Notes: a model not told the origin generated them from the letters alone. DNA of 64,000 bases from Sphingomonas sp. Leaf22 (GCF_001421715.1 NZ_LMKP01000042.1:26845-90844), one strand, 5' to 3'. Shown: positions 42,400-54,171, counted from the stretch's first letter. Numbers and translations are program-made.

Positions 42400-42407
<8 letters not shown>
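41253..42407 (+). CDS. thiD: Hydroxymethylpyrimidine (phosphate) kinase fused to a VOC domain
   Basis: A 384-residue protein. Residues 1-260 are a complete ThiD-type kinase for thiamine pyrimidine: AGSDSGGGAGIQADIKT near the start, DPVMIATSGARL, TPNLPELKTLGG, and the anion-hole/catalytic THGTGCTLSTAI with Cys202. Residues about 263-384 are a VOC/glyoxalase-like module (NQVTVPANDVPASEHFYRLL through LFDPAGNEVCLYQ). The VOC part keeps the fold text but the usual first His position is Gln. The fusion lies in one open frame, and the internal ATG at 42039 could also give the VOC domain alone. It overlaps rnhB by eight bases. Confidence 0.9.
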
Positions 42408-44316
<1,909 letters not shown>

Positions 44317-44317
<1 letters not shown>

Positions 44318-45393
44318 TGTATCTCCGCCCGGTCCGCTTCGTCGACACGCCGATCGGGCTGCCCGATGGCGGCGCGTTGCGGTTGGCGGGAGGGATGCTG
44401 TGGTTCGCCGCCTATGAGGTGCGCGAGCGGGGTGGCGAGCGGACGATCGTCCCGGTCGAGGCGTTCGAGCCATGGGTGGCCAGCCTGTCGCCAGCCAAGG
44501 CCGAACGGGCGCGGCTGCTGCACCGGCGGATTACAGCGCCCCGTGCGCCCCTGATGCTCGGCGAGCGCGTGCTGCGCTTCGATCAGCCGCAGGTCATGGC
44601 GATTCTGAACGTGACCCCGGACAGTTTTTCCGACGGCGGACGCCATGTCGACGATCCGGCCGGCGCGGCGGCGGTCGGCCTCGCGATGGCGGCGGCAGGG
44701 GCGGCGCTGATCGACCTTGGCGGCGAATCGACCAAGCCAGGCGCGGCGACGGTTTGGGAGGGCGATGAGATCGCGCGAGTCGTGCCGGTCGTGGAGCGGC
44801 TGGCGGCGGCGGGGGTGGCGATCTCGGTCGATACGCGCAAGGCGGCGGTGATGACGGCGACGCTGGCGGCGGGCGCGCATCTGGTCAATGATGTCGCCGC
44901 GCTCGCCTATGATCCGCGCGCGCTGGCGGTGGTCGCGTCCAGCGGATGCCCGGTGGTGCTGATGCATTCGCCTGCCCCGGCGCAAGGGCCGCATGGCGGC
45001 GATGGCTATCACGACCCGCTGCTCGACGTGTTCGACTGGCTGGAGGCGCGGGTCGAGGCGGTGGTCGCCGCCGGGGTCGACCGGGCGAAAATCGTGGTCG
45101 ATCCCGGCATCGGTTTCGGCAAGGCACTGTCGGACAATCTGGCGCTGGTGAATGGGCTGGCGCTGTTCCACGGCCTTGGTTGCCCGGTGTTGCTGGGTGC
45201 CAGTCGCAAGCGGATCATCGGTGCGCTGTCGAACGAGGCACCGGCGGATGAACGGCTGGGCGGATCGGTCGCGCTGGCGTTGGCCGGGGTCGAGCGGGGG
45301 GCGCAGATCGTTCGGGTGCATGACGTGGCGGAGACGGTGCAGGCGATCCGCGTCTGGCGCGGCTTGCGCGATGCGGCCTTGGTCGCGCCATAA
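44317..45393 (+). CDS. folP: Dihydropteroate synthase
   Basis: A 358-residue protein. The synthase domain (about 80-350) joins p-aminobenzoate to the pterin in folate synthesis, with the signatures ILNVTPDSFSDGG and GGESTKPGA (pyrophosphate binding), SVDTRKAAVM, DPGIGFGK and LLGASRKRIIG. An N-terminal extension of about 75 residues (FVDTPIGLPDGGALRLAGGM) precedes it, longer than in the short enzymes such as the E. coli form. Its ATG shares a base with the ccrM stop, so its translation may be coupled to ccrM. Confidence 0.94.
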
Positions 45394-45415
45394 GCCGTCC
45401 GCTATAGGGGCGGGT

Positions 45416-47764
45416 ATGGTCCGCGTTCTCCTGATGCTCGCCGCGCTGTCGGCGCTGTTCGCCAATGCCGCGCAGGCCCAGCAGAACGGGTTCGATCTGG
45501 CCGGCCCCGACGTGTCGGTCATGGTGAAGCGTGGCGAGGTCGAACTGCCGGTCGCGGCGGTGCCGGCGCTGCGTGGTGGCGACACGCTGACGGCCAAGGC
45601 ATTGCTGCCCGACGATCAGGCAGCACGCTATCTGCTGGTCGTCGCCTTCCTGCGCGGGGCGACCAATCCGCCGCCCAAGGACTGGTTCTTTTCGGTCGAG
45701 ACGTGGAACAAGAAAAAGAACGTCCTGATCGTCAAGGTGCCCGAGGGCGCGGAGCAGGTGTTGCTGTTCCTCGTCCCCGAAGCGGGCGGCGGCTTTTCGG
45801 CGGTGCGCGGCGCGGTGCGCGGGCGGCCCGGCGTGTTCGTCCGCGCGGCGCAGGATCTGTATCAGGCGTCGTTGGACCGACAGCGGCTGGACGCGTTCGT
45901 CGGCGCGATCGGCCGGATCGGCGAGCGCGCGCCCGAACGGCTCGCCACCGCCGCGCCGGTGCTGGCCGATGCGCTGCGGATCAAGCTGAATGCCGACTGC
46001 TTGCTGCGCCAGCGCGCGTTGCAGGCGGCGTGCCTGACCCAGCAGCGTGATTCGCTGGTGTTGCAGGCGCAGCGCGGTGCGACACTCACTGAAACGCTGA
46101 CCGGCACCCCGGTCGACCTTGCGTACCGCGTGGCGGCGACACGGGAGGGCGGGGCTGGCTATTACAGCCCCTATATCGGGCTGGCGCGCGATCTGGCGCG
46201 GCTGTTTGGGGCGTTTCGTACCGCCCAATATCAATATCTTCCGGCATTGGCGCTGGGGCAGGGGCAGGCGATCCACCTGCAATTGAACAGCGCCCCGTCG
46301 TTTCAGGACCCGCGATCGGTGCTGGTCGCGCCGTTACCGCCGATCGGGGCCGCGCCGCCGCCCTTGTGGCGATCGAGTGCGCCGGGGGCGCTGTGTCTGG
46401 CCCGGCCCGATCTGGTGCTGCCGATCGACGATGCGTCGCTGCTGTTCGCGACGGATTATGCACGCGATCTGGTGCTGCGCGTCACCGCCGCCGATGGCCG
46501 GGTGTCGACGCTGCCGCTGACCGCCGATGCCGAGCGTGGCGGGCTGGTGCTGGCCAATGGCGCGCCACAGGCAGCGGGGCCGGTGACCGAGGCGGTGGTG
46601 CAGGGGCGCTGGGGCTTCGACGCGTTCAGCGGTCCGCGCGTGCCGGCAGAACTCGACGGGCCCGGTGCATGGACCGCGCACCCCGACGCGACGGTGATCG
46701 TCGGGCGCGACCATCCGCTGTCGTTGCGCGGCGGGGCGGCGGCATGCGTCGCCGGGCTGACGCTGCGCGATGCCGGCGGGCTCAGCCGCTCGCTCCCATG
46801 GAAATCGGCCGCGCCCGACGCGCTCGACGTGACGCTGCCACTCGGCAAGACACGACCGGGACCGATGACGCTGACCTTCGTCCGGTTCGGGGCGGTCGCC
46901 CCCGATCAGATCGCGCTGACCGGCCGCGCCGAGCCGAGCCGGCTCGATCGGTTCACGATCCATGCCGGCGACCGCGACGGCGTGCTGGAGGGGGCACGGC
47001 TCGATCAGGTAACTGGGCTGATGCTCGGCGGCACCCGTTTCGCCGCGGGTGCGCTGACGCGGGTCGGGGAGGGCGATCGGCTGACGCTGACCGCCGAGCA
47101 GCCGGTGACCGAACCGACCGACAGCGCGGCGGTGCAACTGCGCGATGGCCGTACCGCAACGGTCGCCGTAACGGTCGCCCCGGCGCGGCCGGTCGCGACG
47201 TTGCTCGACCTGCGCGTCGCGTACGCGCCGCCCGCTGGTGCGTTACCGATCGACCTGCCCGACGGGCTGGTGCCGACCGGCGCGACGCTGACCTTCTCGA
47301 CCCAGATCGCCGATGGTCTGAGCGGCGGTGAGGACGGAATCGAGATTGCGAACGGCGACGTCGCCAGGCGGCTGACCATCGCGTCGGGCGCGGTACAGCG
47401 GATCAGCGACGATATCGCGGTGGCTACGATCGCGCCGCAAACGGCGTTCGGCGCGGGCGCAGCGGGGGCGCTCCGCTTCCGGCCGTGGCGCGGTGGTGCG
47501 GCAGGGGCGTGGCAGCCGCTGGGAACGCTGGTCCGCCTGCCGGTGCTGACCGGCATCGCCTGTCGCGAACGCTGCACGGTCAGCGGGCGCGACCTGTTCG
47601 TCGTCGCCGCGATCGGGACGACCCCGGACATGAAGGACGCGGTGGCGTTGCCCGCCGGATTCGTCGGCGGATCGGTCGATGTGCCGGCCACGCAGGACAT
47701 TCTGTATCTGCGGCTGCACGATGCGCCCGACGCGGTGCAGCGGGTGAAGCTGCCGGCGAAATAA
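45416..47764 (+). CDS. Large exported protein of unknown function
   Basis: A 782-residue protein with a clear signal peptide ([23 protein letters not shown]). The mature part starts [17 protein letters not shown]. It has a helical, Cys-containing region about 190-235 ([20 protein letters not shown]) and continues as mostly beta-rich, Ig-like or sandwich-like text with many GL-x-L and DGR motifs. It ends in a Cys pair CRERC near residue 720. It resembles sphingomonad proteins of unknown function. It may be a periplasmic or surface-associated scaffold; no enzyme motif is seen. It is 22 bases after folP. Confidence 0.75.
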   Translation: MVRVLLMLAALSALFANAAQAQQNGFDLAGPDVSVMVKRGEVELPVAAVPALRGGDTLTAKALLPDDQAARYLLVVAFLRGATNPPPKDWFFSVETWNKKKNVLIVKVPEGAEQVLLFLVPEAGGGFSAVRGAVRGRPGVFVRAAQDLYQASLDRQRLDAFVGAIGRIGERAPERLATAAPVLADALRIKLNADCLLRQRALQAACLTQQRDSLVLQAQRGATLTETLTGTPVDLAYRVAATREGGAGYYSPYIGLARDLARLFGAFRTAQYQYLPALALGQGQAIHLQLNSAPSFQDPRSVLVAPLPPIGAAPPPLWRSSAPGALCLARPDLVLPIDDASLLFATDYARDLVLRVTAADGRVSTLPLTADAERGGLVLANGAPQAAGPVTEAVVQGRWGFDAFSGPRVPAELDGPGAWTAHPDATVIVGRDHPLSLRGGAAACVAGLTLRDAGGLSRSLPWKSAAPDALDVTLPLGKTRPGPMTLTFVRFGAVAPDQIALTGRAEPSRLDRFTIHAGDRDGVLEGARLDQVTGLMLGGTRFAAGALTRVGEGDRLTLTAEQPVTEPTDSAAVQLRDGRTATVAVTVAPARPVATLLDLRVAYAPPAGALPIDLPDGLVPTGATLTFSTQIADGLSGGEDGIEIANGDVARRLTIASGAVQRISDDIAVATIAPQTAFGAGAAGALRFRPWRGGAAGAWQPLGTLVRLPVLTGIACRERCTVSGRDLFVVAAIGTTPDMKDAVALPAGFVGGSVDVPATQDILYLRLHDAPDAVQRVKLPAK

Positions 47765-47795
47765 GGGGGAGGGCGACCGATTCGCCCGAAATCTC

Positions 47796-47872
47796 TGGTC
47801 GGGGCGACAGGATTCGAACCTGCGACCCCCACACCCCCAGTGTGATGCGCTACCAGGCTGCGCTACGCCCCG
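47796..47872 (-). tRNA. tRNA-Pro (anticodon GGG)
   Basis: The reverse strand gives a 77-base cloverleaf with encoded CCA. The acceptor CGGGGCG pairs with CGCCCCG, the D-arm is GCGCAGCCTGGTAGCGC, the anticodon loop CTGGGGG gives GGG, and the T-arm is CAGGTTCGAATCCTG. It is convergent with the preceding rightward gene. Confidence 0.97.
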
Positions 47873-48031
47873 ATCAGAGAGGGCGTGCCTTTAGGCCTGC
47901 TTTTCGGCCCATGCAAGCCCGAAGCGTGCGAGCGGGCAAATGTTGCGTGCGACCCAAGCAGATGATAGCTGCCCGCAATTGACAGGATGCCGTGTTCGCG
48001 GCGTCCGCTATCTCGGACATTCAGGCCAGCA

Positions 48032-48376
48032 ATGCTCGTACCTTCCGCTTTCGCCCAGTCCGCCGCCGCGCCCGCGGCGTCGGGTGGTATTCTCGGCACG
48101 CTGATCGGCGTCGCGCCGCTGCTGCTGATCTTCGTCGCCTTCTACTTCCTGTTGATCCGTCCGCAGTCGAAGCGGATGAAGACGCTGCAGGCAACGATCG
48201 CCGCCGTGAAGCGCGGCGACAGCATCGTCACCGCCGGCGGCATCATCGGCAAGGTGACCAAGGTCGAGGACACCTTCGTCGAGGTCGAGATCGCCTCCAA
48301 CACCCGCGTCCGCGTGGTCAAGGCGACCATTGCCGAAGTCACGCCGCCCGCCGGCGCCAAGCCCGCGAACGACTGA
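48032..48376 (+). CDS. yajC: Sec translocon accessory protein YajC
   Basis: A 114-residue small inner-membrane protein. After a short N-terminus (LVPSAFAQSAAAPAASGG) there is a single membrane helix (GVAPLLLIFVAFYFLLIRPQSKR) and a soluble C-terminal domain with VKRGDSIVTAGGIIGKVTK and VEIASNTRVRVVKATI. It associates with SecD and SecF to assist protein export. The ATG at 48032 is chosen because the leading stretch before it is unlike the family. Its stop overlaps the secD start (TGATG). Confidence 0.95.
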   Translation: MLVPSAFAQSAAAPAASGGILGTLIGVAPLLLIFVAFYFLLIRPQSKRMKTLQATIAAVKRGDSIVTAGGIIGKVTKVEDTFVEVEIASNTRVRVVKATIAEVTPPAGAKPAND

Positions 48377-49971
48377 TGCTCGACTTTCCGCGCTGGAAAC
48401 GGATCGCCATCTGGGCATCCGTCATCCTGTTGTCGCTGTTCGCCGTACCGAGCCTGCTGCCCGAAGCGATGCGGGCGAAGCTGCCATCCTGGTATGCGTC
48501 GCAGACGATCAATCTCGGCCTCGATCTCGCGGGCGGCAGTTACATTCTGCTCGAAGCCAAGACCGAAGACGTCGCCGCGACCCAGATCGAAGCGATGCGC
48601 GAACGCATCTCGACCGAGATGCGTCGCCAGCCGCGCGTTGCGATCGGGGACATCTCGACGCGGGGCGGGCAGATCAGCTTCATGGTCCGCGATGCGACCC
48701 AGGTCGATGCCGCACGCGAAAAGCTGCTCAGCCTGACCGGCGGCGGCGCGGGCATGACCGGCCAGCGCGAATGGGACATCGAAGTGCGCGACACCACGCG
48801 CTTCGTGCTCACCCCGACGCAGGCCGGCCTGCGCCTGACCGTCGAGAATGCGATGAAGGACGCGACCGAGGTCGTGCGCCGTCGTATCGACGAACTGGGT
48901 ACCCGCGAACCGACGATCATCCAGCAGGGTACCAACCGCATCGTCGTACAGGTCCCCGGCCTGTCCGACCCGAAGGCGCTGAAGGCCCTGCTCGGCAAGA
49001 CCGCGCGGCTCGAATTCAAGCTCGTCGACGTTACCGCCGACCCCGCCGCCGTCGCGCGCGGTCAGGCACCGGCCGGCAGCCAGATCCTGCCCTATCCGGC
49101 GCAGGGCACCCCGATCGCCGTCAAGCGGTCGGCGATCATCAGCGGCGACCAGCTGACGGATGCGCGTCAGACCTATGACGAAAATCAGCAGCCGGCGGTG
49201 TCGTTCAACTTCAATTCGGAGGGCGGCCGCCGCTTCGCGCGGGTTACGCAAGAGAATATCGGCAAGCCGTTCGCCATCATCGTCGACAATCAGGTGATCT
49301 CCGCACCGAATATCCAGACGGCGATCATGGGCGGTTCGGGGCAGATCACGGGTGGCGGCTTCACCGTCGACACGGCCAACCAGCTCGCCATCGCGCTGCG
49401 CTCGGGCAAACTCCCGGTCGACCTGACCATCGTGCAGGAAAGCACGGTCAGCCCCGAACTCGGTGCCGATTCGATCAAGGCCGGCGTCACCGCCGCGATC
49501 ATCGCCACCGTGGCGGTCATCGCGTTCATGGTCATGACCTATGGCCGGTTCGGCATCTATTCGACGATCGCGGTCGTGCTGAACATCCTGATGATCCTCG
49601 CGGTCATGGCGTTCCTGCGGGCGACGCTGACGCTGCCGGGTATCGCCGGCTTCGTGCTGACCATCGGTACGGCGGTCGACGCCAACGTGCTGATCAACGA
49701 GCGCATCCGCGAAGAGCGGCGGCGCGGACGTTCGGTGCTCCAGTCGCTCGAACTGGGCTATAAGGAAGCGAGCCGCACGATCTTCGAGGCGAACGTGACC
49801 CACGCGATTGCGGGTTTCATCATGCTGATCCTCGGTTCCGGCCCGATTCGCGGCTTCGCGGTCGTGCTGCTGCTCGGGATCGCCAGTTCGGTGTTCACCG
49901 CCGTCACCTTCACGCGGATGCTGGTCGCCGGATGGATGCGCCGCAACCGTCCGACCGACATCCATATCTAA
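48376..49971 (+). CDS. secD: Protein translocase subunit SecD
   Basis: A 531-residue inner-membrane protein of the RND-type SecDF complex. TM1 is near the N-terminus (IAIWASVILLSLFAVPSLLP). A large periplasmic region follows, beginning LGLDLAGGSYILLE (the conserved D1 motif) with EVVRRRIDELGTREPTIIQQG. TM2-TM6 occur in the last third, with TIGTAVDANVLINERIREE carrying the family Asp. It uses the proton-motive force to pull proteins through SecYEG. It sits between yajC and secF, and its ATG overlaps the yajC stop. Confidence 0.97.
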   Translation: MLDFPRWKRIAIWASVILLSLFAVPSLLPEAMRAKLPSWYASQTINLGLDLAGGSYILLEAKTEDVAATQIEAMRERISTEMRRQPRVAIGDISTRGGQISFMVRDATQVDAAREKLLSLTGGGAGMTGQREWDIEVRDTTRFVLTPTQAGLRLTVENAMKDATEVVRRRIDELGTREPTIIQQGTNRIVVQVPGLSDPKALKALLGKTARLEFKLVDVTADPAAVARGQAPAGSQILPYPAQGTPIAVKRSAIISGDQLTDARQTYDENQQPAVSFNFNSEGGRRFARVTQENIGKPFAIIVDNQVISAPNIQTAIMGGSGQITGGGFTVDTANQLAIALRSGKLPVDLTIVQESTVSPELGADSIKAGVTAAIIATVAVIAFMVMTYGRFGIYSTIAVVLNILMILAVMAFLRATLTLPGIAGFVLTIGTAVDANVLINERIREERRRGRSVLQSLELGYKEASRTIFEANVTHAIAGFIMLILGSGPIRGFAVVLLLGIASSVFTAVTFTRMLVAGWMRRNRPTDIHI

Positions 49972-49983
49972 GGCCCGGCCGTC

Positions 49984-50940
49984 ATGCGTCTCATCAAGCT
50001 GGTCCCCGACAACACCAACATCCGCTTCGTCGCGGTGCGGAAGATCGCGTTTACCGTCACGCTGATCCTCAGCATCCTCGCGGTCGGGCTGGTGTTCGTC
50101 CGTGGCCTCAATTTCGGCGTCGACTTCATGGGCGGCGTTTCGATCGAAGAGAAATTCGCCGCCCCGCCGGCGATCGACCGGGTGCGTGCGACCATCGAAC
50201 GGCTGGGGGTGGGCGAACCCGCTATCCAGCAATTCGCCGATCCCACGCTCGTATCGATCCGCCTGCCGGTTCCCGAAGGCGATGCTGGCGCGACCGACCG
50301 GCTGGTCGAACGCGTGAAGACCGCGCTGTCGACCGAATTCCCCGGCGCGACGTTCAGCAACTATTCGACCGTGTCGGGCAAGGTGTCCGACGAGCTGGTG
50401 ACCAACGGCGTGCTTGCCGTGTTGCTGGCCATCGTCGGCATCGCCATCTTTTCATGGTTCCGCTACGAATGGCAGTTCGGCGTGTCGACCGCGGTCGCGA
50501 TCATCCACGACGTGCTGATGACGCTCGGTTTCTTTGCGCTGACGCAGATGCCGTTCGACCTGACCATCGTCGCGGCGGTGCTGACCATCATCGGCTATTC
50601 GATCAACGACAAGATGGTGATCGACGACCGTATCCGTGAAAACATGCGCAAATACCGCAAGATGGGGATGCGCGAGCTGATCGATCTGTCGGTCAACGAA
50701 ACGTTGCCGCGGACGGTCATGACCTCGCTGACCATCCTGCTGGCGCTGACCGCGCTGATCGTGTTCGGCGGCCATGTGCTGCGTGGCTTCACCGCCGCCA
50801 TGATCCTCGGCGTGATCGTCGGTACCTATTCGTCGATCTACGTGTCGTCGTCGCTGCTGATCTCGCTGGGGCTGCAGCCCGGCGCGCCGGTGGGGGAAGG
50901 GACCGTCAAGGAACCGGTCCCCCAAAAGGGCACCCGGTGA
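49984..50940 (+). CDS. secF: Protein translocase subunit SecF
   Basis: A 318-residue partner of SecD. It begins with a membrane helix (AFTVTLILSILAVGLVFVRG) and GVDFMGGVSIE, a short periplasmic domain, and five further helices with IIGYSINDKMVIDDRIREN, where the Asp is the proton-pathway residue. It starts 12 bases after secD. Its stop overlaps the GTG start of the next gene (GTGA). Confidence 0.97.
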   Translation: MRLIKLVPDNTNIRFVAVRKIAFTVTLILSILAVGLVFVRGLNFGVDFMGGVSIEEKFAAPPAIDRVRATIERLGVGEPAIQQFADPTLVSIRLPVPEGDAGATDRLVERVKTALSTEFPGATFSNYSTVSGKVSDELVTNGVLAVLLAIVGIAIFSWFRYEWQFGVSTAVAIIHDVLMTLGFFALTQMPFDLTIVAAVLTIIGYSINDKMVIDDRIRENMRKYRKMGMRELIDLSVNETLPRTVMTSLTILLALTALIVFGGHVLRGFTAAMILGVIVGTYSSIYVSSSLLISLGLQPGAPVGEGTVKEPVPQKGTR

Positions 50941-51308
50941 AGCTCGACCGGACCCGAAAGGGCGACGGTCCGGTCGTTTCGGGCCTGACCCCCGGCGGGT
51001 TCCGGGTCGATGACGGCATTTACCCGGCGCTGCTGATGACGCCACAGCGCGCCGATCTGTGGGAGCCGCCGGCGTTCGAGGCGCTGAACACCGATGCACT
51101 GGCGGCGGTATTGGCGATCGATCCGGTCCCGGAGTTCCTGCTGCTCGGCACCGGCGCTACCCTGCGCCAGCCGCCGCGCGCGCTGGTCCGCGCGCTCGAC
51201 GCGCGAGGCTTGGGGATCGAGGCGATGGACAGCCGGGCCGCGGCGCGCGCATGGGGCGTGTTGCGCGACGAAGGACGCTGGATCGCGGCGGCCTTCTACC
51301 CCTTCTGA
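50937..51308 (+). CDS. Mth938-like domain protein
   Basis: A 123-residue protein of the Mth938/NDUFAF3 group. Family text includes GGFRVDDGIYPALLMTP, EFLLLGTGATLRQPPRALVRAL and GIEAMDSRAAARAWGVLRDEGRWIAAAFYP at the C-terminus. In alphaproteobacteria it is commonly encoded right after secF. The mitochondrial relative helps assemble complex I, which is only suggestive here. GTG at 50937 is the start, overlapping the secF stop. The end overlaps a convergent gene by 13 bases. Confidence 0.88.
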   Translation: MKLDRTRKGDGPVVSGLTPGGFRVDDGIYPALLMTPQRADLWEPPAFEALNTDALAAVLAIDPVPEFLLLGTGATLRQPPRALVRALDARGLGIEAMDSRAAARAWGVLRDEGRWIAAAFYPF

Positions 51309-52465
51309 TTGACCAGTCCGGCCAGATGGTCGCGTAGCTCCGACGCGTTGCGCTCCCAGCTATAGGCATCGACCGTCGCCCGCGTCGCCGCCGGATCGGC
51401 GGCCTGCGACAAGATCGCCGCAATCCCTTGCGCGAAGGACGCCGCATCGCGCGCGACGATTCGCCCCGCCGCGGGACGGGTGACGACTTCGCGCGCCGCG
51501 CCGGCATCGGGAATGACGATCGGCGTCCCGCTGGCAAGCGCCTCGACCCACGCATTTGCCAGCCCTTCCGACGACGACGCCAGCGCCATGACGTCCGCCG
51601 CCGCCAGCAGGTCGGGCAGGGCGTCATGCGGCATAGCTCCGCACAGCCGGACCCGGTCGCTAACGCCCAGTTCGGCGATGCGCGCCGCCAGCGATGCCTG
51701 ATCGGGCCCGCCGCCGACGATCCACAACCCCACACCGGGTAACGCCGCCACCGCCTCCAGCACGATGCGATGACCTTTGCGTGGGATCAACGCGCCGAGC
51801 GATACGACCAGCGGGCCGGTTACGCCAAGCCGCGCCTTCGCCGCCATCCGATCGATCGTGCCGAACCGGCTGCGGTCGATCCCGGTACGATGGACCCGAA
51901 CCGGACGGTCGATCCCGGTGGCGGCGATATCCTCGGCCATCGACTGCGAAACCGCCAGCAAGCCATCGGCACGCTCGCCGGCCGCGCGGACCTGTGTCGC
52001 GGTCGCCGGGGCATGGCCCCAATGATGAATATCGGCCCCGCGCGCCTTGATCGACACCGGCACGTCATAGCGCCGCCCCAGCGCCACCGCCGCCGGTCCG
52101 TCAGGAAAGAAGAACTCGGCATCGATCACATCGAAGCGAAATGTCGCCCGCAGCGCGTCGAGATGCGGCGTCAGGCACCGGATCAGCGCACCGACATGGA
52201 ACCGCCCCCGTGTCGCCGGCAGGTTCACAAAACGCGGCCGATCGACTGCCAACCCCTTCCAGTCCTCGCGCAACGGCAGGCGCGCGAGCGAACGATAGGT
52301 GGGGTGGAGCGAAAGGGGGAAAGGCGGGATACCGATCGGGACGACGACGCGCACCTCGACGCCATCCAGTGCGGCCAGTCCCAAGGTTTGCCGTTCGACG
52401 AACCCCCCAAAATTGGGCCGGGTGACATCGGGGAACAGCGTGGCCAGGGTCAGAACGCGCAGCAT
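51296..52465 (-). CDS. Glycosyltransferase of the GT4-like type
   Basis: A 389-residue GT-B-fold glycosyltransferase that probably adds a sugar to a surface polysaccharide or other acceptor. The N-terminal half starts LRVLTLATLFPDVTRPNFGGF. The C-terminal nucleotide-sugar domain has SLGALIPRKGHRIVLEAVAA, LWIVGGGPDQASLAARIAEL, a Ser/Glu-rich donor site ALASSSEGLANAWVEALASG (EX7E motif) and TPIVIPDAGAAREVV. It ends 13 bases inside the converging Mth938-like gene. The donor and acceptor cannot be read from sequence. Confidence 0.92.
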   Translation of the reverse strand: MLRVLTLATLFPDVTRPNFGGFVERQTLGLAALDGVEVRVVVPIGIPPFPLSLHPTYRSLARLPLREDWKGLAVDRPRFVNLPATRGRFHVGALIRCLTPHLDALRATFRFDVIDAEFFFPDGPAAVALGRRYDVPVSIKARGADIHHWGHAPATATQVRAAGERADGLLAVSQSMAEDIAATGIDRPVRVHRTGIDRSRFGTIDRMAAKARLGVTGPLVVSLGALIPRKGHRIVLEAVAALPGVGLWIVGGGPDQASLAARIAELGVSDRVRLCGAMPHDALPDLLAAADVMALASSSEGLANAWVEALASGTPIVIPDAGAAREVVTRPAAGRIVARDAASFAQGIAAILSQAADPAATRATVDAYSWERNASELRDHLAGLVNQKG

Positions 52466-52518
52466 GCGGCAATGTCATAGCCAAAAAGGATGAAGGCTTT
52501 GCCGCAAATCGGGGTCGC

Positions 52519-52551
52519 AAAAAACGGGCCGGAGCAGCCTGCCCCGGCCCG
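52519..52551 (-). terminator. Rho-independent terminator after the OsmC gene
   Basis: On the reverse strand CGGGCCGG and CCGGCCCG form an eight-pair stem with an 11-base loop, followed by six T. It lies just after the OsmC stop. Confidence 0.85.
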
Positions 52552-52558
52552 GTTCGCA

Positions 52559-52984
52559 TCACGTGTTGAGCGTGTGGTCCAGCGTGATCTCGGCATTCAG
52601 CAGCTTTGAGATCGGGCAGCCCGCCTTGGCACCGGCCGCGATTTCCTCGAACTTCGCCTTATCGATGCCGGGGACGCTGGCGGTCAGCGTCAGCGCCGAC
52701 TTTGTCACCGTGAACCCGTCGCCATCCTTGTCCAGCGTGACCTTTGCCGTGGTCTCCAGCGTGCCGTCGCCATAGCCGGCACCGGCCAATGCGAAGCTCA
52801 GCGCCATGGTGAAGCAACTGGCATGGGCGGCGGCGATCAATTCTTCGGGATTGGTACCCTTGCCGTCCTCGAACCGAGTGCTGAAACCATATTGCTGGTT
52901 GTCGAGCACGCCGGACTGGGTCGAGACATGGCCTTTGCCGTCCTTGCCAAGACCTTCGTAACGGGCGGATGCACTGCGGATCAT
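52559..52984 (-). CDS. osmC: OsmC family hydroperoxide-detoxifying protein
   Basis: A 141-residue thiol peroxidase of the OsmC type. The two catalytic cysteines are in AAAHASCFTMALSF and AKAGCPISKLL. The N-terminus IRSASARYEGLGKDGKGHV and TNPEELIAAAHA are typical of OsmC rather than Ohr. It protects against organic hydroperoxides using a thiol donor. The ATG at 52984 has AAAGG upstream. It has its own terminator downstream and the terminator of the preceding gene upstream, so it is probably monocistronic. Confidence 0.92.
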   Translation of the reverse strand: MIRSASARYEGLGKDGKGHVSTQSGVLDNQQYGFSTRFEDGKGTNPEELIAAAHASCFTMALSFALAGAGYGDGTLETTAKVTLDKDGDGFTVTKSALTLTASVPGIDKAKFEEIAAGAKAGCPISKLLNAEITLDHTLNT

Positions 52985-53003
52985 GCGGGAACCTTTGCGA
53001 TGG

Positions 53004-53034
53004 AAAAAGGGCGGGCCCGTCGCCGGACCCGCCC
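53004..53034 (-). terminator. Rho-independent terminator after the glycine-zipper gene
   Basis: On the reverse strand GGGCGGG and CCCGCCC form a seven-pair stem around a 12-base loop, followed by TTTTT. Confidence 0.8.
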
Positions 53035-53060
53035 TCCAAATAGGTCGCGTCAAAGAAGGT

Positions 53061-53393
53061 TCAACGGCAGCGACCGCGGCTGCCGCTCCGCTCGATCTCG
53101 CGACCCGCCAGCGCACCGGCGGCACCGCCGAGCAGGGTACCCAGCGTACGGTCGCCACGGCTGTCGACCGTGCGGCCGACCAGCGCGCCGGCAACGCCGC
53201 CGACGACCAGACCGGTCGTGCCGTTCGGCTTGCGGCAATAGCGGCGACCGTCACGACCGCGCCATTCGCGATACTGGTTGCGGCGCTGTGCCTCGGCTTC
53301 GGACTTGCCGACCGAAATGCCGTGCTTCGAATAGGTCGCACCGACCGGCGCCAGCAGCGATGCAGCGGCGAGTGCCAACATCATATTGCGCAT
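53061..53393 (-). CDS. Glycine-zipper 2TM-domain exported protein
   Basis: A 110-residue protein with a signal peptide (MRNMMLALAAASLLAPVGA). The mature part has a hydrophilic stretch (REWRGRDGRRYCRKPNG) followed by a Gly-zipper domain with two hydrophobic segments, TTGLVVGGVAGALVGRTVDSR and TLGTLLGGAAGALAGREIER, the hallmark of the Rick_17kDa/2TM glycine-zipper family in the outer membrane or periplasm. The ATG at 53393 has AAAGGA upstream; an ATG at 53414 would add seven residues. An EcfG-like promoter lies at 53433-53457, which fits an envelope-stress gene. Confidence 0.85.
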   Translation of the reverse strand: MRNMMLALAAASLLAPVGATYSKHGISVGKSEAEAQRRNQYREWRGRDGRRYCRKPNGTTGLVVGGVAGALVGRTVDSRGDRTLGTLLGGAAGALAGREIERSGSRGRCR

Positions 53394-53432
53394 GGGGGAT
53401 ATCCTTTCGTCCATGTCGTTGTTGACCGGTTT

Positions 53433-53457
53433 AACGCACCCTTCGCCTGACGGTTTC
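53433..53457 (-). promoter_or_regulatory. EcfG-like promoter of the glycine-zipper gene
   Basis: On the reverse strand GAAAC (53453-53457) and CGTT (53433-53436) are 16 bases apart, one mismatch from the alphaproteobacterial EcfG consensus GGAAC-N16/17-CGTT. It lies about 40 bases upstream of the start at 53393. Confidence 0.5.
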
Positions 53458-53503
53458 ATGAACGAAACGACAGCTTGCGCCCGTCCCGCGACGGGACGAT
53501 GCG

Positions 53504-54055
53504 TCAGTCGCCTGTCATGAGCGGATCGAGGGGGTAACGCGCCGCCGCCTCGTACCACGCACCGGCATGGCCGAGGTGGCTTTCGTACAGGAGGAAGTGA
53601 TCGAACCGCATCGGCGGCGACGCCAGCCCGGCATTCGCGCCGAGGAACGCTTCCGTCGGCCCGCTCGATTTGTTGAGCCGCGCCAGCGTGACGTGCGGCA
53701 GGAACGCCCGCCCCTCGGGCGAAAGGCCGAGACGGACGAGCGCGTGATCGACCTTCCGATGCAGTGCCGTCACCGCGTCGTGCGGCGTCACCCCGGCCCA
53801 TAGCGCCCGGCCGCGCCGGCCGGCATCGAACTGTCCGACTCCCGACAGCGCCAGATCGAACGCCGGTGCGCGAACTGCCTGCAATGCCAGTGCGATATCC
53901 TCGGCCACCGCCCGTTCGACGTCGCCGATATAACGCAGCGTCAGGTGCAGTTGCTCGTCATCCTGCCACCGCGCCGCTTCGACGCCGTCCTGGATGTCGA
54001 ACAGCGCGTCGCGCATCGCGGCGGGCGGGCGGAGGGCGATAAACAGACGGTGCAT
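53504..54055 (-). CDS. thpR: RNA 2',3'-cyclic phosphodiesterase
   Basis: A 183-residue 2H phosphoesterase (LigT/ThpR). The two catalytic HxTx motifs are present: HLTLR with His37 and Thr39, and HVTLAR with His121 and Thr123. The N-terminus RLFIALRPPAAMRDAL is characteristic. The enzyme hydrolyses RNA 2',3'-cyclic phosphate ends. The physiological role in bacteria is not settled. It is divergent from the BI-1-family gene, separated by 116 bases. Confidence 0.93.
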   Translation of the reverse strand: MHRLFIALRPPAAMRDALFDIQDGVEAARWQDDEQLHLTLRYIGDVERAVAEDIALALQAVRAPAFDLALSGVGQFDAGRRGRALWAGVTPHDAVTALHRKVDHALVRLGLSPEGRAFLPHVTLARLNKSSGPTEAFLGANAGLASPPMRFDHFLLYESHLGHAGAWYEAAARYPLDPLMTGD

Positions 54056-54171
54056 GGCGGATTCTCCCGGCAGCGTAACAAAATGTTGCTCTCCGCGTTT
54101 GGCTTGAAATCGCCACGACGGCGGACGATATTTCGAACAGCCGGCATGAGTGCCGGAAAGAGGAGTTTACA

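Noticed and set aside
54104..54135. Heat-shock sigma factor promoter before the BI-1-family gene
   Set aside because: The -35 CTTGAAA is good, but no convincing -10 follows at the right spacing.
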